Source of the DNA: Bradyrhizobium sp. RP6
GTDB taxonomy: Bacteria > Pseudomonadota > Alphaproteobacteria > Rhizobiales > Xanthobacteraceae
Direction of reading: 5' to 3'
DNA: 64,000 nucleotides
Assembly: GCF_003837805.1 (NCBI RefSeq)
Contig: NZ_RQIT01000014.1
Coordinates: 62,001 to 126,000, forward strand
Part shown: positions 53,868-62,728 of the stretch, one piece after another
Numbering within the stretch: the stretch's first letter is position 1
How the letters are laid out: every line of letters begins with the position of its first letter
Notes under the pieces: generated by a model
Database searches by the model: none
What the model was told of the DNA's origin: nothing
The model's input: only the letters and a program-made list of their open reading frames with translations
Position numbers and translations under genes: made by a program

Positions 53868-54111
53868 GCCCGCTAGCAGGCGCTGGAACTCTGCCGAAAA
53901 CAAGGCAAAGAATTGGCACTGCAGTGCATCAATATGGCTTTGCTCGCAATGATTGAGCGATACTGAACGCGTTCAAGCGCGTTTTCGCAAATTCTACATC
54001 GCATCACGCGAACAGCATGATGATTTTGCAGATCAGACCGATGACGTTGGAATTGGTGCAGCGCGCCATCGCGAATGCGAAGCGCACGTTTCTCAGGCAG
54101 GCATTTTGTAT

Positions 54112-54576
54112 TCACGACCTGAGCACGTGACGCGGCGATGCGATACGACCCGCGACAGTCGCCGAAGCCATCTCGAAGCTGTCGGCGATACGACGCGCCC
54201 TGTCGATGAACAGCGCAGCCGCCGCGGGCGGGCAGACCTCGCGCGCGGTCTGCTCGAACAGATCAAGCCAGCGGTCGAAATGATCTCCCACCAGATTCAG
54301 CGGCAGATGCGCCCGCATCGGCGAGCCATGATAGCGGCCGCTCATCAACACCACCGAGGACCAGAAGTCCTTGAGCCTGGCGAGGTGCTCGTCCCAATTC
54401 TGCACGATGGCGAAGACCGGACCAAGTATCGCGTCCTCTCGCACGCGTCCGTAGAAGCGGGTGACGAGTTCCCCGATCATTTCATCGCTGATCCCGGTGC
54501 GCTCCATCGCATCCTGGGTCAACAGGTTCCGCCGCGCAACCGCAGCCTCGCGCTCGGCCTTCAGTCGATCCGACAT
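54112..54576 (-). CDS. Group III truncated hemoglobin
   Basis: A 154-residue cytoplasmic globin of the 2-on-2 fold. GISDEMIGELVTRFYGRVRE starts the fold; DFWSSVVLMSGRYHGSPMRA and HLPLNLVGDHFDRWLDLFEQ carry the E and F helix region with the proximal His in the DHFDRWL stretch, the group III pattern. Probably handles O2, NO or peroxide. It lies alone between the Rieske/PQQ genes and hbd; 53868-54111 contains no gene I can support. Confidence 0.88.
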   Translation of the reverse strand: MSDRLKAEREAAVARRNLLTQDAMERTGISDEMIGELVTRFYGRVREDAILGPVFAIVQNWDEHLARLKDFWSSVVLMSGRYHGSPMRAHLPLNLVGDHFDRWLDLFEQTAREVCPPAAAALFIDRARRIADSFEMASATVAGRIASPRHVLRS

Positions 54577-54708
54577 GTCCCTTGCTATCCGTTCTATGTT
54601 CCCGCAGGCCGTTCAACAATGTCGGACAATTGCGCACGGCGTCTTTGTCGCAGCGCAAATTGCGGGATCTGGCGGCGGACGCTCGAGTGTCCGCCGCCGA
54701 TGCCTTCA

Positions 54709-55560
54709 TCAGGCGCTATAGGTGTAGAAGCCCTGCCCGCTCTTGCGGCCGAGATGGCCGGCATCGACCATCTCCTTCAGCAGCGGGGCTGGCCGGTATT
54801 TAGGATCGTTGAAGCCTTTGTAAAAGACCTCCATCACCGAAAGCATGGTGTCGAGCCCGACGAGATCGGCCAGCGCCAGCGGCCCGATCGGATGGTTGCA
54901 ACCGAGCTTCATGCCGGCGTCGATTTCTTCCGCGGTTGCGATCCCCTCCTGGAGCGCGAAGATCGCCTCGTTGATCATCGGGCACAGGATGCGGTTGACG
55001 GCGAAGCCCGGGCTGTTCTTTGCCGTGATCGCCACCTTGCCGACGCGCTTGGCGAAATCCAGCGCCTTGGCATGGGTGTCGTCCGAAGTCTGCAAGCCCC
55101 GAATGAGTTCCAGCAGCGCCATCACCGGCACCGGGTTGAAGAAGTGCATGCCGATGAACCGGTCGGGACGGTCGGTCGCCGCAGCGAGCTTGGTGATCGA
55201 GATCGACGACGTGTTGGTCGCGACCAGTGTGCGCGGCGACAGCGTGGCGCAGAGATCCTTCAGGATCTTGACCTTGAGCTCCTCGTTCTCGGTCGCGGCC
55301 TCGATGACCAGATCGCAACCCGACAGCTTCGACCGGTCGGTGGCGCCGGTAATGCGCTTGAGTGTCGCCTCGCGGTCAGCCGCCGACATCTTCTCCTTCT
55401 TGACCAGCCGCTCGAGGCTGCCGCCGACGGTCGAGAGGCCGCGGTTCACCGCCGCATCGGAAATATCGACCATCACGACCGAAAGCCCGGCCGCGGCGCA
55501 GACCTGCGCGATGCCGTTCCCCATGGTCCCGGCCCCGATGATGCCAACGGTTTGGATCAT
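54709..55560 (-). CDS. 3-hydroxybutyryl-CoA dehydrogenase
   Basis: A 283-residue cytoplasmic enzyme oxidising 3-hydroxyacyl-CoA with NAD(P)+. N-terminal Rossmann motif VGIIGAGTMGNGIAQVCAAA; catalytic His in FIGMHFFNPVPVM with Glu in the preceding VIEAATENEELK region; C-terminal domain HPIGPLALADLVGLDTML and KSGQGFYTYSA tail are standard for HbdA/PaaH. Complete length. Could act in poly-hydroxybutyrate or butyrate metabolism with a thiolase such as that at 3928. Preceded by no operon partner. Confidence 0.94.
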   Translation of the reverse strand: MIQTVGIIGAGTMGNGIAQVCAAAGLSVVMVDISDAAVNRGLSTVGGSLERLVKKEKMSAADREATLKRITGATDRSKLSGCDLVIEAATENEELKVKILKDLCATLSPRTLVATNTSSISITKLAAATDRPDRFIGMHFFNPVPVMALLELIRGLQTSDDTHAKALDFAKRVGKVAITAKNSPGFAVNRILCPMINEAIFALQEGIATAEEIDAGMKLGCNHPIGPLALADLVGLDTMLSVMEVFYKGFNDPKYRPAPLLKEMVDAGHLGRKSGQGFYTYSA

Positions 55561-55805
55561 TGCGTCACATCCTTCATCTTTGCGGGCGAACCAGGAGCGG
55601 CCCGGCCCATTGTTCCTGCATCAGGGTCTAGCACCACCACCTGGCGGGTGCGACCTGATCCTGTCCTTTCCTTAGTGCATTCACGGGCGGAATAAAGCCG
55701 TCCACCGCCGCGTCGCGCCGGGATGTGGGCTCTCCTGCCCGAAAGTGCCGGATTCTGCGCCCTGCGGCCCCCAAGGCCCAGCGAAGGCCAGGCATCGGGC
55801 GCCCG

Positions 55806-55846
55806 ATTCAGGGGGACAAAAGCGCACCCTGAGCGCCCCCCTGAAT
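55806..55846. repeat. Long hairpin in the 55561-56038 gap
   Basis: ATTCAGGGGG (55806-55815) pairs with CCCCCTGAAT (55837-55846) around a 21-base loop. The 478-base gap also has GC-rich runs and open frames in several directions but nothing I would call a gene. It lies upstream of the tungstate permease, so a leader or regulatory element is possible; I do not recognise a riboswitch. Confidence 0.45.
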
Positions 55847-56038
55847 TGCAACCTCTTGATTGTGGAAACCGCAGCGGCCAGAACCGACGCAGTTGCCATC
55901 CGAGGATCCCCATGGAGGATTCGGCCTGCCGCCAAGGCAGGCCGAAGCTGTCAGGGGCAGGCTGCCGAGGACGAAGGATTTCGCGATGGACGTGACCAGG
56001 ACCACCGGCATCGAGCCGGCGCAACAGCGTCAGGCCGG

Positions 56039-56737
56039 ATGAACGATTTCGCACGATCCATCGGTGCCGCTTTCACGCTGATCGGCGAAGCCGACGCCGA
56101 GCTGCTGGGCATCGTCGCATTGTCGGTCCGGGTCAGCCTGACCGCCAGCATCGTCGCGCTCCTGATCGGCGCACCGTTCGGAGCCCTGCTTGCGATCACC
56201 CGTTTCCGGGGGCGTCAGGTTATCATCATTCTGACCAATGCATTGCTCGGCCTTCCGCCGGTCGTCGTCGGGCTCGCCCTCTATCTCCTGCTGTCGCGGT
56301 CCGGCCCGCTCGGGGCTGCGGGCTTGTTGTTCACGCCGGCTGCCATGGTGATCGCACAGACGCTGCTGGCCACGCCGATCGTGGTGGCGCTGGTGCATCG
56401 GCCGGCAAGCCTGCTGTGGGCGGAGTATGGCGACCTGGCGCGGATCGACGGACTGTCGGCCCTGCGCAGCATGGCCCTGCTGTTCGCGCTCGGCCGGACC
56501 TCGTTGCTGACGGCCTTTCTCGCGGCGTTCGGGCGCGCCATTGCGGAAGTCGGCGCGATCATCATCGTCGGCGGCAACATCCGCGGCTTCACCCGCACGA
56601 TGACAACAGCGATCGCACTGGAAACCAGCAAGGGCGACCTGCCGCTGGCGCTCGGACTGGGGCTGATCCTGCTCGCGCTCAGCGTTGCAGTCTCGACCAT
56701 CGCCTTCGTGCTAGTGGGACGCATTGGGGAAAAATAG
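56039..56737 (+). CDS. tupB: Tungstate-type ABC transporter permease
   Basis: A 232-residue inner-membrane permease with about five segments (LTASIVALLIGAPFGALLAI, ALLGLPPVVVGLALYLLLSR, PLALGLGLILLALSVAVSTI). The loop EYGDLARIDGLSALRSMALL and the AFGRAIAEVGAIIIVGGNIR region are typical of TupB/WtpB proteins. ATG 56039 is my start; ribosome site is weak. Its 3' end overlaps the tail of the binding-protein gene on the other strand by 27 bases. No ATPase is adjacent. Confidence 0.85.
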   Translation: MNDFARSIGAAFTLIGEADAELLGIVALSVRVSLTASIVALLIGAPFGALLAITRFRGRQVIIILTNALLGLPPVVVGLALYLLLSRSGPLGAAGLLFTPAAMVIAQTLLATPIVVALVHRPASLLWAEYGDLARIDGLSALRSMALLFALGRTSLLTAFLAAFGRAIAEVGAIIIVGGNIRGFTRTMTTAIALETSKGDLPLALGLGLILLALSVAVSTIAFVLVGRIGEK

Positions 56738-57520
56738 CTGCTCGCCGCCGACCTTGTACCCGGCGATCGCTTCCTGCCCCTTCGGCGAAACCAGCCAATC
56801 GACGAAGGCCTGTCCGTCCTTCGCCTTCACACTCGGATGCTTTTCGGGATTCACCAGCATGACGCCGTACTGGTTGAACAGCCGCTTGTCACCCTCGGTC
56901 AGGATAGCGAGCTCGCCACGGTTCTTGAACGATAGCCAGGTGCCGCGATCCGACAGGAGATAGGCGTTCGACGAGGACGCCATGTTCAGCGCCGGGCCCA
57001 TGCCCTGACCGATTTCCCGATACCAACTGTCCTTCCCGGCGCCGAGGTCAATGCCCGCCTCTTTCCAGAGCCTCAGCTCGGCCGCATGCGTGCCGGACTT
57101 GTCGCCGCGCGAGATGAAAGTCGCCTTTGCCGCCGCGATCTTGCGCAGCGCCTCGACCACATCCTTGCTGCCTGATATCCGCGCCGGATCGCTTCTGGGC
57201 CCGATGATGACGAAGTCGTTGTACATGACGTCGAACCGTTTTACGCCCTGCCCTTCGGACATGAACTTGTCCTCGGCGGGCCTGTCATGGACGAACACCA
57301 CATCGGCATCCCCGCGCCGTCCGATATCCAGCGCCTGGCCGGTGCCGACGGCGACGACCTTCACGCTGATCCCCTCGGCCTTCGAGAACAGCGGCAGCAA
57401 ATGGCCGAACAGCCCCGACTGTTCCGTCGAGGTGGTCGAGGCCACGGTGATGGTGCGATCCTGTGCGAATGCGATGGTGGACCAGAGCAGAACCGCTCCA
57501 ATTGTGGCAAGCTTCCTCAT
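56711..57520 (-). CDS. tupA: Tungstate-type ABC transporter substrate-binding protein
   Basis: A 269-residue exported protein. Signal peptide (MRKLATIGAVLLWSTIAFAQ), then RTITVASTTSTEQSGLFGHL; the T-T-S-T-x-x-S-G-L motif is the oxyanion site of TupA. VAVGTGQALDIGRRGDADVV and FVHDRPAEDKF follow the family. GAGGACGGCGC precedes ATG 57520. It is convergent with, and overlaps, the permease gene. Tungstate or molybdate taken up could serve formate dehydrogenase or the IorAB enzyme; specificity is inferred from family. Confidence 0.9.
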   Translation of the reverse strand: MRKLATIGAVLLWSTIAFAQDRTITVASTTSTEQSGLFGHLLPLFSKAEGISVKVVAVGTGQALDIGRRGDADVVFVHDRPAEDKFMSEGQGVKRFDVMYNDFVIIGPRSDPARISGSKDVVEALRKIAAAKATFISRGDKSGTHAAELRLWKEAGIDLGAGKDSWYREIGQGMGPALNMASSSNAYLLSDRGTWLSFKNRGELAILTEGDKRLFNQYGVMLVNPEKHPSVKAKDGQAFVDWLVSPKGQEAIAGYKVGGEQLFFPNASH

Positions 57521-57688
57521 GCGCCGTCCTCGACCAGACAATGACAGTTCTGAATAGCCGCTGGCGACGACGACGGGAACCCCTTGGACAGGTCCGCAAC
57601 GAATATTGACGCGAGGGGCTGCGCGCGTTGCCAGGAACGTCGGCGGCGCGGGCCGGCTGTCCGGAGATGTAACGTCAAGGAGAATCCG

Positions 57689-57977
57689 ATGAAGAAGATC
57701 ATTCTGGCATCCGCATGCATCATGGTGCTGGCGACAGGTGGCGCCTTCGCGCAGACACAACCCGTCCCCGGCGCACCCGGTCAGAGCGACGTCGGCCCCT
57801 CGTCGCGAGGCCCGGCGACCAAGGGAATGACGACCGGACGTGCATCGAACATGCAGAACGAGGCCAGCGACAGCAAGGGGCGCGCAGTCGCCATCCGCCG
57901 GTGGCAGCAACAGCAACAATATGGGAAGCCAGGCCGGCGGCAGCGCAGGCTCCGGCGGCGCCGGCTCCGGCAAATGA
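57689..57977 (+). pseudogene. Small exported Gly/Ser-rich protein with a G-run frameshift
   Basis: ATG 57689 (AAGGAG upstream) encodes signal peptide MKKIILASACIMVLATGGAF and a polar chain to about residue 63. At GGGG (57877-57880) the frame departs into an Arg/Gln-rich tail. One G fewer would restore a Gly/Ser-rich end (GGSNSNNMGSQAGG-type) stopping at TGA 57975-57977, the style of many small exported bradyrhizobial proteins. So either a real frameshift or a homopolymer error. In the unmodified frame translation would run to 58099. Confidence 0.65.
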
Positions 57978-58135
57978 ACCAAGGATCGAATATCCGGGAG
58001 CGGAGGGCTATCCCTTCTCCAAGCAGCGCGTCGATTGGAGGAATCGCGAACCGCATTCACAAGGCGGGGTGCAATTCACCCCGCAGAGCGGATGCGTGAT
58101 GTTCTGCAATTGGTCCTCCCTACATTGACACGGGC

Positions 58136-59365
58136 GTGACGGCCGGGGCAAGTTTTCTCATTGCTGGCGAATCAGCGATTGCCTCACGCCGAGTACCTCT
58201 TGGACAACTCCCAGTGCTTTCGAGACTGATATCGCTGCTGCGCCGCATCCCCGCGGTGAACTGGGCGTTTACCCGGCTTCGGCCCTTGCCGCACGGCGGC
58301 AGCAGTGACGTCGCTCCGATCACTACAGACGCTTCGCCCGCCATCATCGAAGAGGTCGCGGCCACTGCTCAAGCTCCAATTGCCGAGATCAGTACCGTCG
58401 CGGGGCGCGACGACGCTGCCCCCGCGACCCAGGCTCCGGTCGCGGAGAACGATGCGGCTGTGTCGGTCGTCGCGGAGAATTCGTCCGACGATATCCGTAC
58501 CAGCGACGGCTCATCTCCGGAGAGAGTGGCGGACATGGACGCGCCCGCGCCGCCGCCCGTCGCCGAGGAGGTGTTGGCTTCATCGCCCGACGCGGAGAAC
58601 GAGCCGGTTGCGGATGCTGATCTCGCCATCATTGACGATGCATCGCCTGCCGAAATCGATTCCGTCGTCGCGGAAGAGGTTGTGGTTTCATCATCAGACG
58701 TCGCGACCGCTTCCACTGACGTCGCTGATGCCGTTATCGAGGCTGCCCCCTCGTCCAACGTTTCCGCCGAGGTCGAAACGGTCGCCGTCGATGCAATCCC
58801 GGTCCTCCTCGGCGATGCCAATGGCGTCGCGCCTGACGTTTCTGAAACCAGAGCCGACGGTAATCCAGCGCTCGTCGTCGACGTCGCGCCAGCCCCTGCA
58901 AACGGTGTTCCACTCGTCACAGCCGTTGCACCGGCGGCCAACGAGTCAGGCAGCGTTGTCATCGAGATCGAACCGGCTCCGGCGCTCGAGTCTCCTGCTC
59001 CGGAGATCCGCAGCGCACCGAAAGCTCGCGCGAGACCCCCAGAACCCGGCGATCGCGCCGCGCTGATCCGGCAACGCTGGGCGGAGACCGGAATCAGGAT
59101 GTGGAATCCGCGACTTCACGGCACCGGCGAGGCCGCGCTGAACATCCAGGGAAGCGTCGGGCTGCTGCCGCCGGCGCCCGGCGAGACAATGCCGCGCTAC
59201 GACAAGCTGGAATTCAAGATGCTCGGCGGGCAGATCGTCTGTGAGGGTGTCATCGTCGAGGCGCCTGCGCAAGCGAGCCATCGCAGCTTTACGCGACTCG
59301 CCGAGCCGCGGAACATCGACCGCGTCCGCGAACCGACGCGGGAGCGTCAGGCCGTTCTCGCCTGA
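58136..59365 (+). CDS. Long low-complexity acidic protein with conserved C-terminus, unknown
   Basis: A 409-residue protein from a GTG start. Residues about 60-300 are almost entirely Ala, Val, Pro, Ser, Asp and Glu in irregular repeats (PVAENDAAVSVVAENSSDD, DADLAIIDDASPAEIDSVV). The C-terminal 100 residues are more ordinary: RAALIRQRWAETGIRMWNPR, GEAALNIQGSVGLLPPAPGE and YDKLEFKMLGGQIVCEGVIV, which look like a small folded domain. No signal peptide is clear. The middle could be a disordered spacer. Function unknown. Confidence 0.65.
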   Translation: MTAGASFLIAGESAIASRRVPLGQLPVLSRLISLLRRIPAVNWAFTRLRPLPHGGSSDVAPITTDASPAIIEEVAATAQAPIAEISTVAGRDDAAPATQAPVAENDAAVSVVAENSSDDIRTSDGSSPERVADMDAPAPPPVAEEVLASSPDAENEPVADADLAIIDDASPAEIDSVVAEEVVVSSSDVATASTDVADAVIEAAPSSNVSAEVETVAVDAIPVLLGDANGVAPDVSETRADGNPALVVDVAPAPANGVPLVTAVAPAANESGSVVIEIEPAPALESPAPEIRSAPKARARPPEPGDRAALIRQRWAETGIRMWNPRLHGTGEAALNIQGSVGLLPPAPGETMPRYDKLEFKMLGGQIVCEGVIVEAPAQASHRSFTRLAEPRNIDRVREPTRERQAVLA

Positions 59366-59426
59366 TCCTTTCTTCTGGGAACGATCCCGATGTGCTAGGC
59401 TGATGTCCCGACATGGGAGATCGCAC

Positions 59427-59705
59427 ATGCGCGCAAGGCCGTTGCTTCTGGTCGTGATCGCCTTCTCCATCTCACAGCCAGCGCTCGCCGCGGGCAAACG
59501 ACCGCGTCCTGCAGCGACCGCCGTTCCCGCCACCGATCCGGCTGCGCCCTACAAGGCCGATCGGCTCTCTTCCTCGCGCGGAGCGACGATCCTCGACACG
59601 CCCGGCCAGACCACCGTGCTGACGCGGCAGGTCCTCGACGACATGAACGCGACCAGCCTGAGAGGCGCCATGCGCTCGACCGCCGGCGTGACGATCGGGC
59701 GCTGA
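59427..59705 (+). pseudogene. TonB-dependent receptor remnant (signal peptide and partial plug)
   Basis: ATG 59427 encodes a signal peptide (LLLVVIAFSISQPALA) and YKADRLSSSRGATILDTPGQ then TTVLTRQVLDDMNATSLRGAM, the beginning of a siderophore-receptor plug, and stops at TGA 59705 after 92 residues. A full receptor has about 700. The rest of the plug and the barrel are absent and the following bases do not continue the similarity in other frames as far as I can see. Confidence 0.7.
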
Positions 59706-59996
59706 AGCATACACGTTCGAGCGACGGCAACGCCCGACCAAAACGACAAGCACCTGGACGCGCGCGCTAGCCAGCACCATGGTTAGCAGGCTGTAGCAGC
59801 GGCGGACAGCTTGGCCGAGAACGCTGCCCTTGGCGCTGATATCCTTAACGCGGCCTCACCAATTGCACGGGCCGGAAAGTCCTGAGGTCGCGCGCAACCT
59901 GTGCTGGCACTCCGCGCTTGGCCCGATCTAACGCGCCCTTTACCCGCGCCGTGCAAGATCGCCCGCGTTTTGAAAGGATGCGGGGCTCGTATTTCA

Positions 59997-62006
59997 ATGC
60001 CTGTTGTCGATTTGAAGTCTCATCTTGCCGCCGCAACGCGACTGTTTCGCGTACCGGCCGACAACCCCGACCTGACCCGCGCACAGTTCGACGCGTTCTC
60101 CAAGCAGATCCCGCTCCTCTACTTCATCCTGATCAGCAACACGATCGCGGTCGCCTACACCTATGTGAACGTAGCGCCGGACTGGCTGACGATGATCGTG
60201 CCAAGCGTGCTGACCGTGCTCGCAGGCTTACGGACCTTCTGGTGGCTGCGCCAGCGTCACATCGTGCGCAGCGACGCCGACATCCTGCGCAATCTGCGCA
60301 CCACCAACTGGCTGGCCTTGCCGATCGGCGCCGGCTTCGCCGCCTGGTCCTTCGCACTCTATCCCTACGGCGATTCCTTCGCCAAGAGCCAAGTCGCCTT
60401 CTACATGGCGGTCACCGTGATCGGCTGCATCTTCTCGCTGATGCATCTGCGTTCGGCGGCCTTGATCGTGACGCTGATCGTCGACGTGCCCTATGTGCTG
60501 TTCTTCTTCGCAACGGGTGAGCCCACTTTGAAGGCGATCGCCGTCAACAACCTCCTGGTTTCCGGGGCGATGGTGACGGTGCTGTTCATCTACTATCGCG
60601 ACTTCGCCGATCTCGTCGCCAGCCGCAAGTCGTTGCTGGCGCAACAAGCGGCGACGCAGGCGCTCTCGGACGAGAACTTCCGCCTTGCCAATCTCGATTC
60701 CCTCACCGAACTGCCGAACCGCCGCCGCTTCTTTGCCGAGCTGTCAAGTGCCTTTGCAGATGCCGAACGCAGGAACGTTCGCGTTGCGGTCGGCATCATC
60801 GACCTCGACGGCTTCAAGCCGATCAACGACAATTACGGTCACTCCGTCGGCGACCCTGTCTTGATCGAGGCGGGCCGGCGCATCCGCGAGGTCTGCGAGG
60901 GCTTTGGTCCGCAGCGCGTGGAGTTCGCCCGGCTCGGCGGTGACGAGTTCGGGCTCGTCGTGTGCGGCGACCCCGACGACGTGGATCTATTGCGGCTCGG
61001 CGAACACATCGGGGGCCAGATCAAGCTGCCTTACCAGCTCGACACCGCCCATACCGGGCTGTCGTGCTCGATCGGATTCGCATCCTTCCCGAACTCCGCG
61101 ACGACGTCGGAAGAGCTCTACGAGTGTGCCGACTACTCGCTCTATCATGCCAAGCGCCATCTGCGCGGCCGCACTGTGATCTTCTCGAGCGAGCTCGAGG
61201 CCGAGATCCGCAGTCGCGTCGTTATCGAGAATTTACTGCGCACGGCCGATTTCAGCACCGAGATGGATCTGGTGTTCCAGCCGATCGTCGACGCCATGAG
61301 CGAGCACACCGTCGGCTTCGAGGTTCTAGCCCGCTGGCGCAGCGCTCGCCTCGGCCTGATTTCTCCGGCCGATTTCATTCCGGCCGCCGAGCGTATCGGT
61401 CTGATCCGCCCACTGACGCAAGCGCTGCTGGTGCGCGCGCTCGCCATTGCCAGGACATGGCCCGATCACGTCCGCCTGTCGTTCAACCTCTCCGCTCACG
61501 ATGTCTGCGCGGCGGAGGGCATTTTGCCGCTGATCTCCATCATCGAGAAGAGCGGGTTGCCGCCGCATCGGATCGACTTCGAGATCACCGAGACCGCCGT
61601 GACCTTCGACTTCGTGCGCGCGCAGCAGTCGATCGCGATGTTGAAGGCAATGAGCTGCGGCATTTCGCTTGATGATTTCGGCACCGGCTATTCGTCGCTG
61701 AGCCACGTGCATCGGCTGCCGCTCGACAAGATCAAGATCGACCGCAGCTTCGTCTCCGACATCAACGAAAATCCCGTCAGCCACAAGATCATCAAGTCGC
61801 TCACCGGCCTGTGCGACGACATGGAGATCGCCTGCGTCGTCGAAGGCGTCGAGACCCGAGCCCAGCTCGACAGCTTGCGCCGGCTCGGCTGTGACTTCAT
61901 CCAGGGCTACTATTTCGCGAAGCCCATGGCGGCAGTTGCGATTGGCGACTATCTGGCAAAGGAAGGCCAGCGCCTCGAAGGCACCAGGGCCAAGGTCGTA
62001 GCCTAA
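59997..62006 (+). CDS. Membrane-bound GGDEF-EAL cyclic-di-GMP protein
   Basis: A 669-residue protein. N-terminal membrane region (about 40-230, five to six segments such as PLLYFILISNTIAVAYTYV and LIVTLIVDVPYVLFFFATG), then a GGDEF domain (active loop RLGGDEFGLVV, about residue 320) and an EAL domain where the signature reads EVLARW and DDFGTGYSSL, KIKIDRSFV, VEGVET follow. The upstream inhibitory RxxD site is not evident. It can make or break c-di-GMP, a motility/biofilm switch; which dominates is unclear. No neighbours tied to it. Confidence 0.93.
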   Translation: MPVVDLKSHLAAATRLFRVPADNPDLTRAQFDAFSKQIPLLYFILISNTIAVAYTYVNVAPDWLTMIVPSVLTVLAGLRTFWWLRQRHIVRSDADILRNLRTTNWLALPIGAGFAAWSFALYPYGDSFAKSQVAFYMAVTVIGCIFSLMHLRSAALIVTLIVDVPYVLFFFATGEPTLKAIAVNNLLVSGAMVTVLFIYYRDFADLVASRKSLLAQQAATQALSDENFRLANLDSLTELPNRRRFFAELSSAFADAERRNVRVAVGIIDLDGFKPINDNYGHSVGDPVLIEAGRRIREVCEGFGPQRVEFARLGGDEFGLVVCGDPDDVDLLRLGEHIGGQIKLPYQLDTAHTGLSCSIGFASFPNSATTSEELYECADYSLYHAKRHLRGRTVIFSSELEAEIRSRVVIENLLRTADFSTEMDLVFQPIVDAMSEHTVGFEVLARWRSARLGLISPADFIPAAERIGLIRPLTQALLVRALAIARTWPDHVRLSFNLSAHDVCAAEGILPLISIIEKSGLPPHRIDFEITETAVTFDFVRAQQSIAMLKAMSCGISLDDFGTGYSSLSHVHRLPLDKIKIDRSFVSDINENPVSHKIIKSLTGLCDDMEIACVVEGVETRAQLDSLRRLGCDFIQGYYFAKPMAAVAIGDYLAKEGQRLEGTRAKVVA

Positions 62007-62008
62007 AG

Positions 62009-62728
62009 TCACACTGCGCAGTAGCGCTCCTGGATATCCTTGTCCGCGAGCAGCGCCGCCGCGCTGCTCTGATGCACGACCTCACCTTGATCAATAATGA
62101 CGGCGCGGTCGGCCAGCCGCAACGCCCATTCAACGTTCTGCTCCACCAGCAGCAGCGTCTTGCCCTCGTCGCGCAGGCGGCGGAACAGCACGCCCATCTC
62201 CTCGACGAGGACTGGCATGATGCCCTCCGAGGGCTCGTCAAGCAGGATCATTCTGGGCTTTGCGATCAGCGCGCGCGCAATCGCCAGCATCTGCTGTTCT
62301 CCGCCCGAGAGCGTCACGCCCTCCTGATCGAGACGCTCCTTCAGGCGCGGGAAGGTCTCGGCGATCTCGTCGATCGCCGCGCGCTCCTCGATATCGGCGC
62401 CGGCCGCGACGAGACCGAGCCGCAAATTCTCGCGCACGGACAGGCCGGAGACAATGCGGCGTTCCTCGGGCACGTAAGCGAGGCCGAGATGGAAGCGCTG
62501 ATGCGCGCGGAGCGGCAACAATTCACTGTCGGCGAAGCGCACGCGGCCCGTCGCCCTTGGCATCAGGCCCATCATCGCGCGCAAAGTCGTGGTCTTCCCG
62601 GCGCCGTTGCGGCCGACCAGGGCGACCACCTCGCCCGGGTCCACATGCAGCGAGATGCCATGAAGGACATGGCTGGTGCCGTACCAGGCATGGAGATCGT
62701 CGATTTCGAGCAGCGCGGTCTCAGCCAT
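62009..62728 (-). CDS. livF: Branched-chain amino-acid-type ABC ATPase (LivF)
   Basis: A 239-residue ATPase. Walker A GRNGAGKTT, signature TLSGGEQQMLAIARAL, Walker B MILLDEPSEGIMP with GIMPV typical of LivF. ATG 62728 is internal to a frame from 62737 and overlaps the end of livG (62721) by a few bases. Two ATPases plus a LivM-type permease indicate a HAAT importer (amino acids, amides or other polar solutes); specificity unknown since the binding protein is outside. Confidence 0.93.
   Translation of the reverse strand: MAETALLEIDDLHAWYGTSHVLHGISLHVDPGEVVALVGRNGAGKTTTLRAMMGLMPRATGRVRFADSELLPLRAHQRFHLGLAYVPEERRIVSGLSVRENLRLGLVAAGADIEERAAIDEIAETFPRLKERLDQEGVTLSGGEQQMLAIARALIAKPRMILLDEPSEGIMPVLVEEMGVLFRRLRDEGKTLLLVEQNVEWALRLADRAVIIDQGEVVHQSSAAALLADKDIQERYCAV

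Noticed and set aside
53953..55695. A 580-codon + strand frame over the hemoglobin and dehydrogenase genes
   Set aside because: It is antisense to two well-supported genes and includes their spacer; no domain.
55561..56038. Molybdenum/tungsten riboswitch before the tungstate permease
   Set aside because: There is one long hairpin, but the conserved helices of the Moco/Tuco RNA are not recognisable.
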